DNA of 64,000 nucleotides from Aurifilum marmelostoma (Eukaryota; Ascomycota; Sordariomycetes; Diaporthales; Cryphonectriaceae), in NCBI GenBank assembly GCA_027559495.1, contig JAMXSV010000006.1:1116001-1180000 (forward strand), in the 5' to 3' direction. The notes beneath the pieces were generated by a model that saw only the letters and a program-made list of their open reading frames with translations, made no database searches and was not told the origin of the DNA. Below are positions 45,056 through 58,115 of the stretch, piece after piece (position 1 is the first letter of the stretch; each line of letters opens with the position of its first letter). The position numbers were made by a program, and so were the translations under genes.

Positions 45056-48000
45056 ATGTCGCGCATCGACGGCCTGTCCGTCCAGGGCATACGATCCTTT
45101 GCCCCTGACCACCGCGAAGCCATCAGCCTCTATACCCCGCTGACGCTCATTGTTGGCTACAATGGCTCTGGCAAGACGACCATTATCGAGTGCCTCAAGT
45201 ATGCCACTACTGGCCAGCTGCCACCCAACAGCAAGGGCGGTGCCTTTGTTCATGACCCCGAGGTATAGGATAATCTCTTCGGCCGATACTAGTCTCGTAT
45301 GCTGACTCGGGGTGCTCTTCCTAGCTCTGCAACGAGAAGACCGTCTTTGCCAATGTCGGTCTCAAGTTCACCTCGCTCAGCGGAGTCCAGAACAACCTCC
45401 ACCGACGGCTACAGGTCACCATGAGCAAGTCCGGCGCTCGCGCATTCAGGAGCCTCGAGTCCAGCTGGAAGGTTGACGGAGAAGAGAGGCACACGTCTTC
45501 CAAAAAGGTCACTGCTGTTGACGAGGAGGTCAGCACCGAGCTTGGTGTCTCCCGGGCCATCCTGGACTCGGTCATTTTTTGCCACCAGGACGAGTCCCTC
45601 TGGCCCATGAGTGAGCCTGGTACCCTCAAGAAAAAGTTTGATGAGATTTTTGAGGCCCAAAAATACACCAAAGCCGTCGAACAGCTGAAGGTTGTCCGGA
45701 AGAAGCAGGGCGAGTCCCTGCGCATTGCACAGACGGAACTGAAGCAGCAGGAGAGCGACAAGAAGATGGCATCCGAGAACAGTCGCCAGATCCAGGAGCT
45801 GACTGCGGAGCTGGAAGCACTGGACAGGGAGATGAAGGAGCTGGAGGAGAAAATCAAAGAGGCACACGGGAAGGCCAAGGCCAAACGGGACGAATCCATC
45901 CAGTTTCACAGCATCCTGATCGACTTGAAAAACCTGCAGGACCAGTACACGTTCAGACAGGACGCTGTCACGGAGCTGCGAGACTCTATCGACATGATGT
46001 CTGAGAGCGACGACGAGCTGAAAGGCGCCCTGGACCAGTACGAGGCACGCCTAGACCGGCTCAGGGGGCTCATCGACGAGGACACGGCCCAGTATTACGG
46101 CCTCGAAGAGAAGGTGAATGCCACACGGGCGGACCTGAACGCAAAACTGGGTGAGAAGGGGCGTCTCGAGTCCGACAAGGAGAAGTATGAACGCCAGCTC
46201 CAGACCCGCATTGAAATGACAAAAGAATCCGCAGCAAGACATGGTATACGGGGTTTCAACCACGATCTCGACCAAGACCAAGTACAGGCCTTCAACGACA
46301 AGATCCGTGCAATGTTCAACAGCAAGAAGAAAGAACACGAGAAGCTCCAGAACGAGCTGACCAGAGCCGCCGACGAGGCCGGCGTGAAGATATCTGCTCT
46401 GGAGGGCAAGAAAAGCTCTTTGGGCTCAGAACGAGCATTCTCCAAGCAGAACAAGACGGAGAACGACCGCAAAGTCAAGCGTCTTCAGACAGAAGCCGAC
46501 TCCATTGATTGTGATGAAGGCCACGTCAACATCCTAGAGAAGACCACCGCAGCACTCCAAGAGCGCTACCAGAATGCACAAGGCGACTTCAATCAAAGCG
46601 ACTGGGAGGGCAAGATTCGAGATGCGAAGGCCGAGCTGAACGATCTTGAGAAGAGCAATGAAGAGTTGAATGCCAAGCTCGTTAACTGCACCCGGCTGTC
46701 CAGCGAGCGCGCGCAATTAGACCTTCGCAAGAAGGAGATGAAAGAGCGTGAAGGCAATCTCGACAGCTTGGTGGCCACCTATAGCGGGCGGATTTCCACT
46801 CTCTTGAAGCGAGATTTCGACCTTGAATCATTAGGGTCGAACTACCGAACCGCGGTCAACGAGCAGGATGCCATAGTGAAGGAGGCAAAGGCAAAATGTG
46901 ATGCTCTCCAGAAGGAATTGGACCAGCGAGACTTTGAGCTTGCTGAAGCACACAAGCGACAGACGGCCTCGCAGGAGACCAGGACGAGATACGAGCAGTC
47001 TGTCCTCAAGGTTCTGAAAAAGGTAGCAGATTCTCCAGACACCGTGACCGTGGACGACTTCAGCGAGGAGATAGAGTCACTGGAGGAGGCCAAATCCGTA
47101 GCTGAAAAGGACCTGGCCCTGTTCGACGAGATGAAGGCATATTATGTTCTGGCCGAGACAACGTTGAACACCAAGAACAAATGCCATCTTTGCGACCGTG
47201 TCTTTGAGGACGACCGGTCCAAATCCAAGCTTCTCAAGAAGGTCGCCAAAGCGCTAAGCGAGCATGAAAAGGAGAGCATACAGCAAGAGTTCAAGGACGT
47301 TAGCGAGAAGGTTGCCCGACTAGCTGCCGTCCGTTCGGACTACGACGGCCTCTTGCGACTGAGGACGGAGTCGGCCAAGCTTAAGAGAGAGATCGACGAG
47401 GCGCAGGAGAGGCGAGAGGAGAAGCTGCGGCAGCTGGAAGCCGCTGCGGACAAGCACAGCAAGGTAGCGGAGGTGCTGAACGAGATCGAGTCTATTTCCA
47501 AGAGCGTCTCGGAAATAACACATTTACACAGCCAAATCCGGGAGTCGAAGGAGCAGATCGGAAGACTTCAGTCGCAGTCACAGATGAGTGGCACGGGCCG
47601 CAGTGCTGACGAGATCCAGCATGCTCAGTCAGTGAACTCGGACAAGTTGAGGGAGGTCAAGAAGGACCTGGAGAACTTGACCCGGGACCGCCAGCGCGGC
47701 CTAGACCTCATCAGCAATCTCGAGCTTGAGCGAAGCGAGACCAAGAACAAGCTCAATCAGGCCAAGCAGCAGATGGAGAAGAAATCGTCACTGTCCAAAG
47801 ATATCCGGGCCCTGCGGGAGGAAAACCAGAGGCAGGATGAGAACGTTGCCAGGATTGACGAGGAGCTCAAGACGCTTCAGCCTCGTATTGATGCCTCCAG
47901 AGGCCAGCGCGACGCTGAGCTGGAGAGGAGCCGTGAGAAGGCTAAACTCGTCGCCGAGGAGCGTGACACCATCGCGAACACCCTCAGCAGGCTCAAGCTC

Positions 48001-49062
48001 ATTGAAGATGACATTCAGGACTATATTGATCGGGGCAAAGCCTCCTCTCTTGCCTCTGTCGAGCGGGCCATTGTGGTCTTGCAACAACAACACGAACAAC
48101 TAAAGATCGAGATGACTGAGCTCATGACACGCATCAATGGCCAGAAAGGAGAGCTCGCCCAAGGCGACCGCAGAAAGAAGAACATCAACGACAACTTGCG
48201 GTACCGCGAACACTGCCGCACCCTTGACAGCCTCGACGTGAAGATCAAAGAGCTCGAGGCACACGATGCACAAGAGGACTACAACCGGCTCGTGGGGGAG
48301 GCTCAAGACTTGGAGGATGAAGTGAGCCGCTTGACGGCTCGTGTCAACACGATTGCTGGTGAGAGTGGAGCCAGAGACGATAATCTGAAGAAGAGATTAA
48401 AGACGCACCAGACCTTCTACGAAGGCGTCGAGGAGAGGTACAAGGAGACCAAGATCAAGGTAGACACCAAAAAGCTCGCCATTCAAGACATTCAGACCTA
48501 CAGCGATGCTGTCGACAAGGCCATCATGCAGTTCCACACGCTGAAGATGGAAGAGGTGAACCGCATTGCGGGCGAACTGTGGCGCGCGACGTATCAAGGC
48601 ACGGACATTGATACCATTGCCATCCGGTCCGAGAACGAGAAGCCGACGACGAACTCGTCTTCTACACGCCGCTCTTATAACTACCGCGTCACGATGGTCA
48701 AGCAGGACACAGAGATGGACATGCGGGGTCGTTGCTCTGCCGGACAGAAGGTACTGGCATCTATCATCATCCGCCTGGCCCTGGCCGAGTCCTTCGGCGT
48801 CAACTGCGGCCTCATTGCGCTGGACGAGCCAACGACGAACCTCGACAGCGACAACATCCGATCGCTGGCCGTGAGCTTACACGGCATCATCCAAGCACGC
48901 CAGGCACAGGCAAACTTCCAGCTGATCGTCATCACGCACGACGAAGAGTTCCTGCGCCACATGAGGTGCAACGACTTCTGTGACAAGTTCTACCGCGTCA
49001 AGAGGGATGTGAATCAATGCAGCGTCATCAAGAAGGAGGATATCTCAATGATTACAGAGTGA
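45056..49062 (+). CDS. rad50: RAD50, MRN/MRX complex SMC-like ATPase
   Basis: Two exons (45056-45262 and 45325-49062) encode 1314 residues, the usual size. Walker A is GYNGSGKTT at residues 34-42. The Q-loop region is VIFCHQDESLWPM. Two long coiled-coil arms flank the zinc hook CHLC near residues 688-691, which dimerises two Rad50 molecules. The C-terminal lobe has the ABC signature CSAGQKVLASIIIRLALAES and Walker B LIALDEPTTNLD with the D-loop. Known role: with Mre11 and Nbs1/Xrs2 it tethers and processes DNA double-strand-break ends and activates Tel1/ATM signalling in the nucleus. The start MSRIDGLSVQGIRSF matches the family. No lesion is seen. It is convergent with psy4. Confidence 0.98.
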
Positions 49063-49540
49063 TGGTGGGGCTCTCGATATGTCGTGATGAGAACCGACAC
49101 CGTGAAAGCGAGGAGGATAATTGGCGTTTTGCATTACACAGGCGTCTGTGGGGTTGGGATTCTGCTATCATTTGAGCCAACATTGTTGCTCTTGCACCTA
49201 CGGAGTAGTAGCATCTGAATTGCTCTCCACGCGGATGGCAGGGCGACCTAATGAAATGACTCTTTAACCATGACAAAAAAGTAGAAAGCACAACCTCACG
49301 TATATGTGTGTATGTACGTATGTCTCAAGAGGTTCCGGAAACCATGATCACCGTCAGCAGCCGAATCAAATTGCCTACAGTCACATCGCTTGCTAGTATG
49401 CACAAATTCAAGTATGTGTTTGTGTTCGAGACGCCGTAACCCCCCCTTTCCCCTTCACCATACCCCCAAACCAGAAGCATCGTAAGACCGAACATGACAT
49501 TTACAATATGAACCGTCCAAGACGCATACGTGATTTCGTC

Positions 49541-49567
49541 AGAAAAGAAAAGAAAAGAAAAGAAAAC
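49541..49567. repeat. (AAAAG)n short tandem repeat
   Basis: About five units of an AAAAG pentamer in the 3' region between rad50 and psy4. Confidence 0.85.
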
Positions 49568-49627
49568 GAAGACAGGGCAAATCTGACAACTGAATAGTTT
49601 CCTACCAGTCTACCTCATCACGCCCAT

Positions 49628-49656
<29 letters not shown>
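49628..49656. repeat. (TGC)9 microsatellite
   Basis: Nine TGC units lie in the psy4 3' untranslated side. A minus-strand frame through it would encode poly-Ser but does not connect to the psy4 frame. Confidence 0.9.
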
Positions 49657-49658
<2 letters not shown>

Positions 49659-49737
49659 ATAATCGCCATTAGCGCCTCGCCGTGGTCTCGGGTGCGTGGG
49701 AAAGGACAACATCAACCCATTCAATGTCGGCATCTTC

Positions 49738-51947
49738 CTAGTCTGCCTTGTCGGTGGGCTCCGCTGCGTCCTCTTTCCCATCTTCATCCTTCTCGCCGAC
49801 TACGGTCGAGCCCTTGTCGGCTGCGGATGAGGAGGGCGTTTCAGTAGGGCCGGTCTCTGCCTTGTCGCCATTCTCTTCTTTACCCTGTGCATTCTCAACC
49901 TTGGGCTGCGATGCATCTTCGGTCCCGATCTTTCCAGTGTCCAGGGCCTTTGCGCCACTTGCGTTCTTTTTGTCCGCATCAGGCGAACCCTTGAGCCTCT
50001 TGGACTCCAACTCGTCCAGATCTTCCTCAGCCTCGCGCTTGCCGGGTGCAGGACTTGGTAAGGCGGACATGGTTGCCGACGAAGGTTCGGTATCCATGTC
50101 GTCAGATGACTGTGCGTCCTCTGCCTGTGGTGCCGACGGTTTTGCAGCACTAGTCTCATCTTGTTTCTCGGCGCCCTCACCAGCTTCGGACGATGGCTCC
50201 TTGGCTTGGTCTGCAGGGGGTTTCCCCGTAGCATCTGATGATGGAGGTGTCGTGACGGCGTCGTCACTGTTCTTAGACTGCGTAGCTGCGCCCCCATCGC
50301 CGGCAGTGGGAGCTTGAGGCTCATGTTTCCGGCCCACGGCGGCCTCGATATCAATACCGCGCACCTCGACATTACCTCCGCTGCTGATGCTAAAGGTAGA
50401 CGAGGTCGGCGTCTGGGGGCCCATATCTGCGGCGCCGATGAGGTCTGGCCCACGGGCATGCGGCGCCTCCTCCTCGTCCGCCATGTCCTCATCCGATTTC
50501 TCGCTAGTATTGTCCTTTGTTTCGCCCTCAGCCTCCGCCATGGTCGTGTCAGCACCGTCTCCTGCCGTCCTGGTCAATGAGATACCTGCGGCTGGAGAGC
50601 TGGCCACCACAGGACCGGACCTCGCAAGCTGGCTGACAGGGACGACACCTGCCCTCTGCTCCTGGCGGATGAGCTCACCCTGCGTGATGACCCTCTGCTG
50701 CTGCGCGGCGCTCATGGACGAGATGCCGTTGATGGACACGGTCACGGTCTCGATGCTCCCTACGCCGTTGGGCCCGTCGATCGTCTCTGTGCTCTCTGTC
50801 CGCACCTGTGGCTCGAACTGCCGTCCTTGGCCCTGGCCCTGGCCCTGCCTCTGCTGTGACGCAGAGGAGCTCTGGCTCGGGGCCGTCGTTGCCGCCGCGC
50901 CGAGCGGGGACGGGCCACCCTCGGAGCCCAGCGTGGATGACTCGCCCGACTCGGACCCCGTGTCTCCGCCTGCAGCAGCTCGTCGTGCGAGCCATGGGAT
51001 GGGCGTGAGCAGGGCACCGCCCAACGCCTCATCGCTGCCGACAGGGGCGCCGCTGGTGCCAGCGGCGGGGCCAGCCCCGCCTTCCTTGTCGCCATCCTCC
51101 TCATGATGGTCGCCTTGGGTGCCGTTGATCGATAGGTGGGACATGTCGGACACGGCGGCCGGCAGCGGGTAGGTGTTGCTACCGCTCGTGACATGCACGA
51201 CCCTATCGACAGCGTGTAGGTACGAGGGCAGGGAGCGGTAGTGCCGCCGAGGCTCGAGGATGAGCTCGGCCAGGCGCTGGATGGTATGTGGTGGGTAGGT
51301 GTGGAAGGTGTCGCACAGCACGCCTGTGATCTCGGAAATCATGGCTAGAATCTGTGGCGGGAGACTGCCGGTTTCGAGCTGGGCGGTGGATGCTGCTGGT
51401 GCTGGTGATTGTTGTTGTGATCCTCCAGAGGGCTGTGGCGCTGCCGGCGCAGGGGCGGGCGCAGCGTTCTCCTTGTTGGTCTCTTGGGATGAGGCCACGG
51501 AGCTACCGCTGCCGCTGCCATCAGCGCCGGCGGTGTTTGCATCTTCGTTGCTCGAGGTCGGAGGCTCAGCGGTGTCTGAGGAAGGAGGCAAGGACGCGAG
51601 GAAAGGTCGGTCTGGACCGGAAGGCCGGCCGCAGGCGGTGGGCTCAGGAATGCGGGGGATGGGGAAGTCGTTGCGCGCGATCTGAGACGACGCACAAACA
51701 CGTCAGCTTCACGGCGCACCTGGGGAGATCGAGCTAAGGAATGATCACCTTCTCGATGCGCGACACAAGCGTGGCGAGCAGGACGGGCCAGGACGAGCTG
51801 CGAGGATGGGTCAGTCACATGTCAGCCGCGCCAGTCGTCCACTGCGAGATGCTATCACGATGATGGAAGATGGGGAACTTGCTAGTCCATGGTGCCGCCC
51901 GCGGCGAGCTTGCGCAGGGTCTCCTCGTCGCTGCTGTCTAGATCCAT
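49738..51947 (-). CDS. psy4: PSY4 / PPP4R2, protein phosphatase 4 regulatory subunit 2
   Basis: Exons 51947-51883, 51797-51749 and 51681-49738 encode 685 residues. The N-terminus MDLDSSDEETLRKLAAGGTM joins DYSSWPVLLATLVSRIEKIA. The PPP4R2 core follows: LPPQILAMISEITGVLCDTF, HTYPPHTIQRLAELILEPRR, then HYRSLPSYLHAVDRVVHVTS. The rest is long, acidic, Ser/Pro-rich and disordered, usual for fungal members. Known role: targets the PP4 catalytic subunit (Pph3) with Psy2. This complex dephosphorylates gamma-H2A and Rad53 and ends DNA-damage checkpoint signalling. The first intron (51882-51798) begins GCAAGT, a GC-AG intron; splicing there restores DYSSWP, whereas reading on meets TAG at once. It is convergent with rad50. 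Confidence 0.92.
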
Positions 51948-54900
51948 GATGGCTGCTTCTTCCGTAATGGGCGATGAGAGAGCGGTTGCTTATGTGAGGT
52001 TGCGACCCGAGTTCACAGCCGCGAGATGCCCAAAAAAAAAATAGAGTTGAGCCGCGCGGGATGATAGCATGGCACTCGACGCGCCAATCTAATGGCGCCT
52101 TGTCTTGTACCATAGCACCTACAGTGATGCTATGACAACACTATGAAGGTTCCCTAATGATTCTAGGCTCTCGCTTCAGGCGCTAGCGGACAGTGGGTTT
52201 AGCGCCATGAAGCTACTAGCCTGCACGTTCCCCAGCTTCGACCCTGGCGCCTCTAGACCCCACTGAAGGACATGCGCTACAGCCTACGACAGGACATCCA
52301 CTACACTGTCAGACAGACGCGCACCGACGAAGCATAACACTGGCAGAAAGTATACAAATCACCCCTTTGGGACACACACTGCCATGCCTATTTCTTGTAC
52401 ATATCATGCTGCATGAACAGATATGTGGCGGCCGACCGTGTGTGTGTGTGCCCTGGCAAGGCCTGCGTCTGGATGGAGTTTTGCGAGCTGTGGCTTGAGG
52501 CGAAAGGAATTCTCTGTCACACGAAGGTGGCCGTTTTCCGAGCAAAACCTCGTCTTCATCAAAGAGAACACATCAGGGGTGAATTTTCGGATGCGAGTGG
52601 GAAGGAGAGAAAGGAAAGACAAGGGGCAACACTGGGCCATATTCTTGTCGCCACGGTTTCATAGATCAAAAGGAGCAAGGAAATCAGCTTTGTCGTCCGA
52701 AGGAGAATTGATATCTGCCTCGCCGTAGCCTTACGCCATGAGCAGCATCCCCCAGCCCGGCATCGGTGACGTGTGGGCGAACCTCTTCTGGGCTGATGAG
52801 ACACGGGGGGTGAACGGGAAAGGCCGATGAGACAAATTGAAGGTGACACAGCCCGCTTGCTATATGCTGCGGTGCTATAGCAGAGCCGGTCAGGCATGAG
52901 CATCACAGCCCTTTTCCCGAGAGATCATTTCGGACCATAGACTTGCAGGATCTGTTCAGCTGAATCTTGCTCCTGTGGTTACATCTCCTCTCGTGAACCA
53001 ACAAACATAACATGGCATAGCACGATACGAACAGGCTAAACCGTCTCACGGACTTGTGATTGGTTTACAGGGGAAAGCAGTGGTTGGATGATCGACAGCT
53101 CCCGCCTGCTTTGTAACTCTCAGCATCCAGCGTCTTTGGCTTGGTTCTGGGTTCTTATCAACATTCCCTAGATCTTAATCTTCACGGCGGCAACCAGTGT
53201 GCCTGATCATGACATCGGCGTCGACAAAGCTTGTACTTTGGCCGGCTGATCGGCGGCAGCTGTGGGGCCCGTGACTGCACCATGGCGTCCTGATCAACGG
53301 CTTCCAGGACCTACTATGGTAGTACTATTGGAACTATAGAACAATACGGCAAGGTTGTGTGGTTGAAAGGGTCCAGTGCTATTTATAGTGACCTGCCCTG
53401 TTGTGTGAACATGCACGTTGACGAAATGCCCGCCCAATCTTGGGGACATGGCACAGGGCGGTACAATTGGGCCTCGATGGTTTTGAGATTGCCCGACGGT
53501 GTGGCCGAGATAAAGAGAGCTTCTTATCTGCTGTTGCGAAAATAAAGTGTCAGGCCTGGACTCTTTCGGCCTGGCTTTTTCCGGGCCCATGTCGTTCGAA
53601 AAGTGCCTTGCGAGATGGACCATCTTGGTCTGGAGGGGTTCTGATCGCGTATCTACACGTCCTGTGAATCGCGCAACAGAGATGGCATACGTCAGCGGGA
53701 CTGTCCGCCGCGTTTCCGGGACCCGTATCCTGATGGATTTGGACATGTCGGTTCGTCCAGTCGAGGCCGTGGTGGACGTGTCCCGGAGCCTAATACGGCG
53801 CACAGGAAATGAGGTACGCGCATGCCCCGAGGGAAGAAAGTAAAATCACACACACACAAACACATACAGAAAGCCAAAAAATGAAAAAGAAAAAATCGAC
53901 CGAGGTGGATCACAGGCAGCGTAAATGCCGGCACGATGAGCCGATCCAGCTTGGCTCGTCTTCACTCCAGCCCTGGGACAAATGAATCCAAGTTCTTGTA
54001 CATGATTTGCAAGGTAATACAGGGAGAAAAAACAAACATCATGCTGGATGAACAGGTAGACCTGGGCTGGTGAAACGAGACTGTGTCGGTTTCTCCTCAA
54101 GATCGTGGGGTGACCATCGGGGGGAGACCAGCCAGGCGGCCGGTCCTCCATTAGGTCTCTGGGGCGGCCGTTGCGTGGGCGGCCTCGAAATGCAGTAGCG
54201 GAGAAACAAGTATGACGACAGATTTTGACGAGATTCGATTATGGCGTCTGACAAAAAGGTGTTGCACATTTGCCATACATGTATTGATATGTATGGTATG
54301 AATGTGCCTTGTTGGAGCCGGTGTCGAAGACGCAAACCGACCTCCTGAAAAGGGTAGGGGGCTATGTTGCGAGAGGGGGAAGAGAGAGGCTTAGCCCCCC
54401 CCCCCCCCCGAACGACAGTGGATGCAGCTTCTGTTGGCAGGTTGTACAGTTAGTAGCTGGCCCTGGCAGTTGACGCTATGAGCAGCCATTCTTCCGTCAG
54501 GCCCCGAGATTGGACCGGGAAGACCTTCCTACGTGCACAGCCCTACTAATATAGCACTTCCCTACACACGCTATGTGCTAGACTCTTGGCTGAATAGAGT
54601 ACTATGGTACCATGGTATGGCTGTGCCATGCACAATGACCACATAGTCAACTCGTGTAGATTTGAGATCTTTCGATCTGGCTGAGAGAGAGCCGGAGCTA
54701 ATACCGGGTCCAGACCTCGACGAGCTGAGCCTGCTGCAAAGGATCACCTTACATATTGCAAGATCGTCCAGGGCAGTTCTCGTGGTGTCCAGGTCCTCCC
54801 TGTTGCGACTTGAGGGGTCCCGTCAACTTGCTCTCTCCTCTCCACATTTGGTCCGCCTCTCTTCTCGACTTCAGGCAGGAAGACCTCCAATCTCCAGATG

Positions 54901-56820
54901 CGATCGTCAATTGCTCGTTCATGCCGTATACGTAGATTTCCCTCTTAAACTTTCAAGACCCTCTTTTCCATCGCCTGTGTCTTGCATAAACGAGACTTTC
55001 CAAATTTGATCTCGGCTGCTGGGTGTGGACTGCAGCCTGCAGACTGCGTGCATGTGCATGTTGTATTTTTGTTCGTCATTTGCCAGTGGTGGTGGCTGAT
55101 GGCCTGCTCTGTCCAGCTTTCGAGGGCCCTGTAGGGTTCGGAGATCGGTTGGGTCAGCAGGTGTGTAGCAGCAAGTGTCTGGCGTCTTTGCTCCTTGCTG
55201 TACGTACACTCATACACATTGAAGAAGAACCCCCCCCCCTGATACCCCAAAACTGACCCCCTCTCCGTTACCTTTTTTTTTCCCTCATCCTGTTGTTGGC
55301 GTGTTTCACCTCAAGCCCGTCATTGTCTCTCCTCCCTCTTTCATCCCCACGCCTGATCCATCTGACCTGCCTCCTTTTCTATTTTCTTTGCTGCTTCTGG
55401 ATTTCCCAGGACACCAGAGTCATCTGCACATACACACACACACACGCACATACGACCATCAATCGGTCCGCCTCAAGTCTCGGGAGACTACAGTTTTACT
55501 CCTCTCATCTCGTGTGAACGTGCTCAAACCTGCCAAGCACCAGTTCAATATCGTGTGGGGACGGGCCCCGTCTTGATCTGCAGAAACGGGTCTCCATCCC
55601 ACGACCCGCCCTATTACCTCGACCCTTTGCAGAGGCAAGCAGGTTTACCCCTTGGCCTGTGCCACACACCACACCCACACCCCCCTCTGGAACCTTTTGT
55701 GGGCTGTGTGGGCTGTGGGCTGTGGACCTTTTCTTCTTGTCCAGGACTCGGCAGCAGCAGCAGTAGCAGGCAGAGCCCTGTTCCCGCCAGGAGCGCCCAT
55801 CACTTCTCCTCGCTCTCTCTGTGCCTTGTCAATCTGTCAGACTAAGCCCTGGTTACGGGGTATACCTGCGAGAGAACACCCCTGGGCTCACTAACAGAGC
55901 AACGCCTGCTTGGGCCGGCCTCGAGACTTTTTCATCAAGAGATCCGCACCGCCCCCGACTTTCCATTTGCATTCTAATTCGATATACCCAACACCCACAC
56001 ACGCCGCAAGAGATCTAAAAAGAGGCCCACAGGGGAGCAAGGGAAAAAAAGAAGAAAAAAAGAAAGACGGAGTCACGAGAATGTGCAGCGTTCATTGCTT
56101 TTGTTGAAGCATTTCCATCGTCGTCCATCACTTCAACCTGATGATCATCAATTGATCTCTTCGAACGGGCAGTGTCTCACCGTTCCTTCCTCTCTCTCTC
56201 TGTCTCTCCCACCCGCACACACACGCCCGCAGCCGCCGCCGCCTGCCAGCCAGTCTTTCGCTCGTCATCTCGTTCGTGAGCGATCGTGTGATCTTCGCAT
56301 TCCTTCCTCTCGTTGGACTCCGACCAGAAAGGCAACGACGACGACCAACACCCGTCCGACGAGGCTGAAGTAATCATCGCCCACTTGCCAACCCACTACT
56401 GCCTGCGCGCAATCCTACCGCCCATCGCCCTCGAACAGCCGACCGCCCTCACTTGTCCCCACCTCAGCTCAGCTGCTCGCTGCGACAGATCCCGTCCACT
56501 CCCCATCTCGACACCGACAATCCTTATTACGGCTTACGGCACCACAACATCATCGTCGCCGCGCCCTCTCCATCGCCTTTTCCACCCACCCCCCTCCACC
56601 CCCCGACACTCTTATTCTTACTGACGCCTCGACCGCGGTTTTTCATCGGCTCCTCCCTCCAGGAGTCGATCCCAACTCGCCCGTCCTGGCTCTACGCGAT
56701 ACCCGGCGGTCTCTGCTCTCCGCCGACCCTGCAGCCTTTTATCGGCTCGACGACGGGAGCTCTGAAGGTGGTTACTTCCACAGAGAGGGCCTCGCCCCTA
56801 CCTCCCGACAGCGCGCCAGC
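51948..56820. other. 4.9-kb intergenic region with long leader of UPF0658 gene
   Basis: No frame here has a domain or credible splice structure; all are about 170 codons or less. It contains a C15 run at 54395-54409. From about 55260 onward the plus strand becomes strongly pyrimidine- and C/A-rich with many short upstream ATGs. This is typical of a long 5' untranslated leader or leader intron of the gene starting at 56821. Confidence 0.45.
54395..54409. repeat. C15 homopolymer
   Basis: Fifteen consecutive C in intergenic DNA; the length may be unreliable. Confidence 0.9.
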
Positions 56821-58115
56821 ATGAATCGGAATAGCCTCAACTTTATGGACGGGCCATGGCCCAAGGCGTTCTTCGCCGCCATGTCCATACAGGCCATAAT
56901 ATGTATGGCCTTTGAAATGTAAGGAGAACAAGAACAGCACTGCAACAGAACCGCCTCTGCATTCATCATCATGATCATCATCATCATAAAACGAGGAGTA
57001 ATTCATCTCGTTCACCGGCATTGTCCCCCCTGGCTGACACATCTCTCTTGGCTTTAATCCAGATACACATTTGCCATGTTCCAGACCCATCTCATATCGA
57101 CCAGCCAACCCACCGATAGTAACACGACTGCCCAGTACAAGACTATCCCGACCTTTCTGACCCTCTTCATCTTCGGCTTCCTGTACGAGCTGGTCCTCAC
57201 CTGGGACGCCCTGCGCCTGAAGAACACGATTCAGATCATCGGTCTCTGCATTGCAAATCTCGCCTTGTTGGTCTACACCGCGATCCAGATCGACCAGATT
57301 TGGACGGCCATCAGCGATCTGGGCAAGGCTGACGCCCTCTCCGGTGCCTATACGGACTCAAAGGGCGTCAAGGTGACCGCCACAGAGGCACTCTGGAGCG
57401 AGGTGCAGGGCTTCCTCATCGCCATTCCCATCATCTTGGCAGTCTTCACCATCATCCTGTCATATGTTGCCTGGAAGCTGTACCAGGTGTTTGCCTGGGA
57501 TATCCTTAAGCAGATTGGAGCAGACTACAGGATGAAGAAGAGGTTCCTGCACTACCAGGTAAGTTACGGCCACGGCGGCTTCTATAGACCATCTGCGACC
57601 CTTCACCACCAGACTGACACGCTTCATGCTAGGTATACATCGCCCTGCTCAAGTTCGATTTCTTCTTCTTCCTGGGCTTTACCGTGCAGTTCGTCGTCGT
57701 CGTTGGTGGCTATGGCAAGGCCGAATATTACCTCACCATCGCTGCCATGCCGGTCACTATCTTCATCCTCCTGGCCGCTGCCTACTTCACCCGCCACGAG
57801 AACAAATTCGGATCCTTCAGCGTCGTCGTTCTCTACTTTGGAGGTCTCGCGTATTTCATCTTCAAGCTCTTCCGGATCTACCAGCACGCCATGCAGTACA
57901 TGCCCGTGCGCAAGAGTTTGACCGCCTTTGCGGTCCTAGCGATCATGTTGCTGATCTGCACGATTGTCAACGCCTTCTACTGCATGAACAACTACGGCAA
58001 CGGACTAAAGACTCACCTCCTCAAGCCCAAGACCGTCCCGGAGAAGAGTGACGACGGCAGTGTCGATATGCACCACCTGAAGCCAACGGCACCGACCAGG
58101 ATGACGATCGACTAA
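56821..58115 (+). CDS. UPF0658 Golgi membrane protein
   Basis: Exons 56821-56918, 57063-57558 and 57633-58115 encode 358 residues with consistent GT-AG introns. It starts MNRNSLNFMDGPWPKAFFAA and has about seven membrane segments, including TIPTFLTLFIFGFLYELVL, TIQIIGLCIANLALLVYTAI, FLIAIPIILAVFTIILSYVA, FFFLGFTVQFVVVVGG and LTAFAVLAIMLLICTIVNAF. Cytosolic YQVFAWDILKQIGADYRMKK lies between. This is the pattern of the fungal UPF0658 family, members of which were localised to the Golgi in fission yeast; molecular function is unknown. The C-terminal tail is polar (LLKPKTVPEKSDDGSVD). The leader is unusually long. Confidence 0.92.

Larger units (their letters stand above)
49063..49737. other. Intergenic between convergent rad50 and psy4
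   Basis: Shared 3' region with no gene. Carries an (AAAAG)n tract at 49541-49567 and a (TGC)9 tract at 49628-49656, close to the psy4 3' end but outside its frame. Confidence 0.5.

Noticed and set aside
49670..49740. Readthrough of the psy4 TAG stop (about 22 further codons)
   Set aside because: The context TAG-GAA is not a known readthrough motif, and the tail lacks any targeting or lipidation signal, unlike the flavoprotein case.
49602..49787. Poly-Ser frame (61 codons) overlapping the psy4 3' end
   Set aside because: Created by the (TGC)9 repeat and out of frame with psy4.
55445..55475. Sequence resembling the 5' end of a 5S rRNA (ACATACGACCATC)
   Set aside because: Only the first dozen bases match; the rest of the molecule and its internal promoter are absent.
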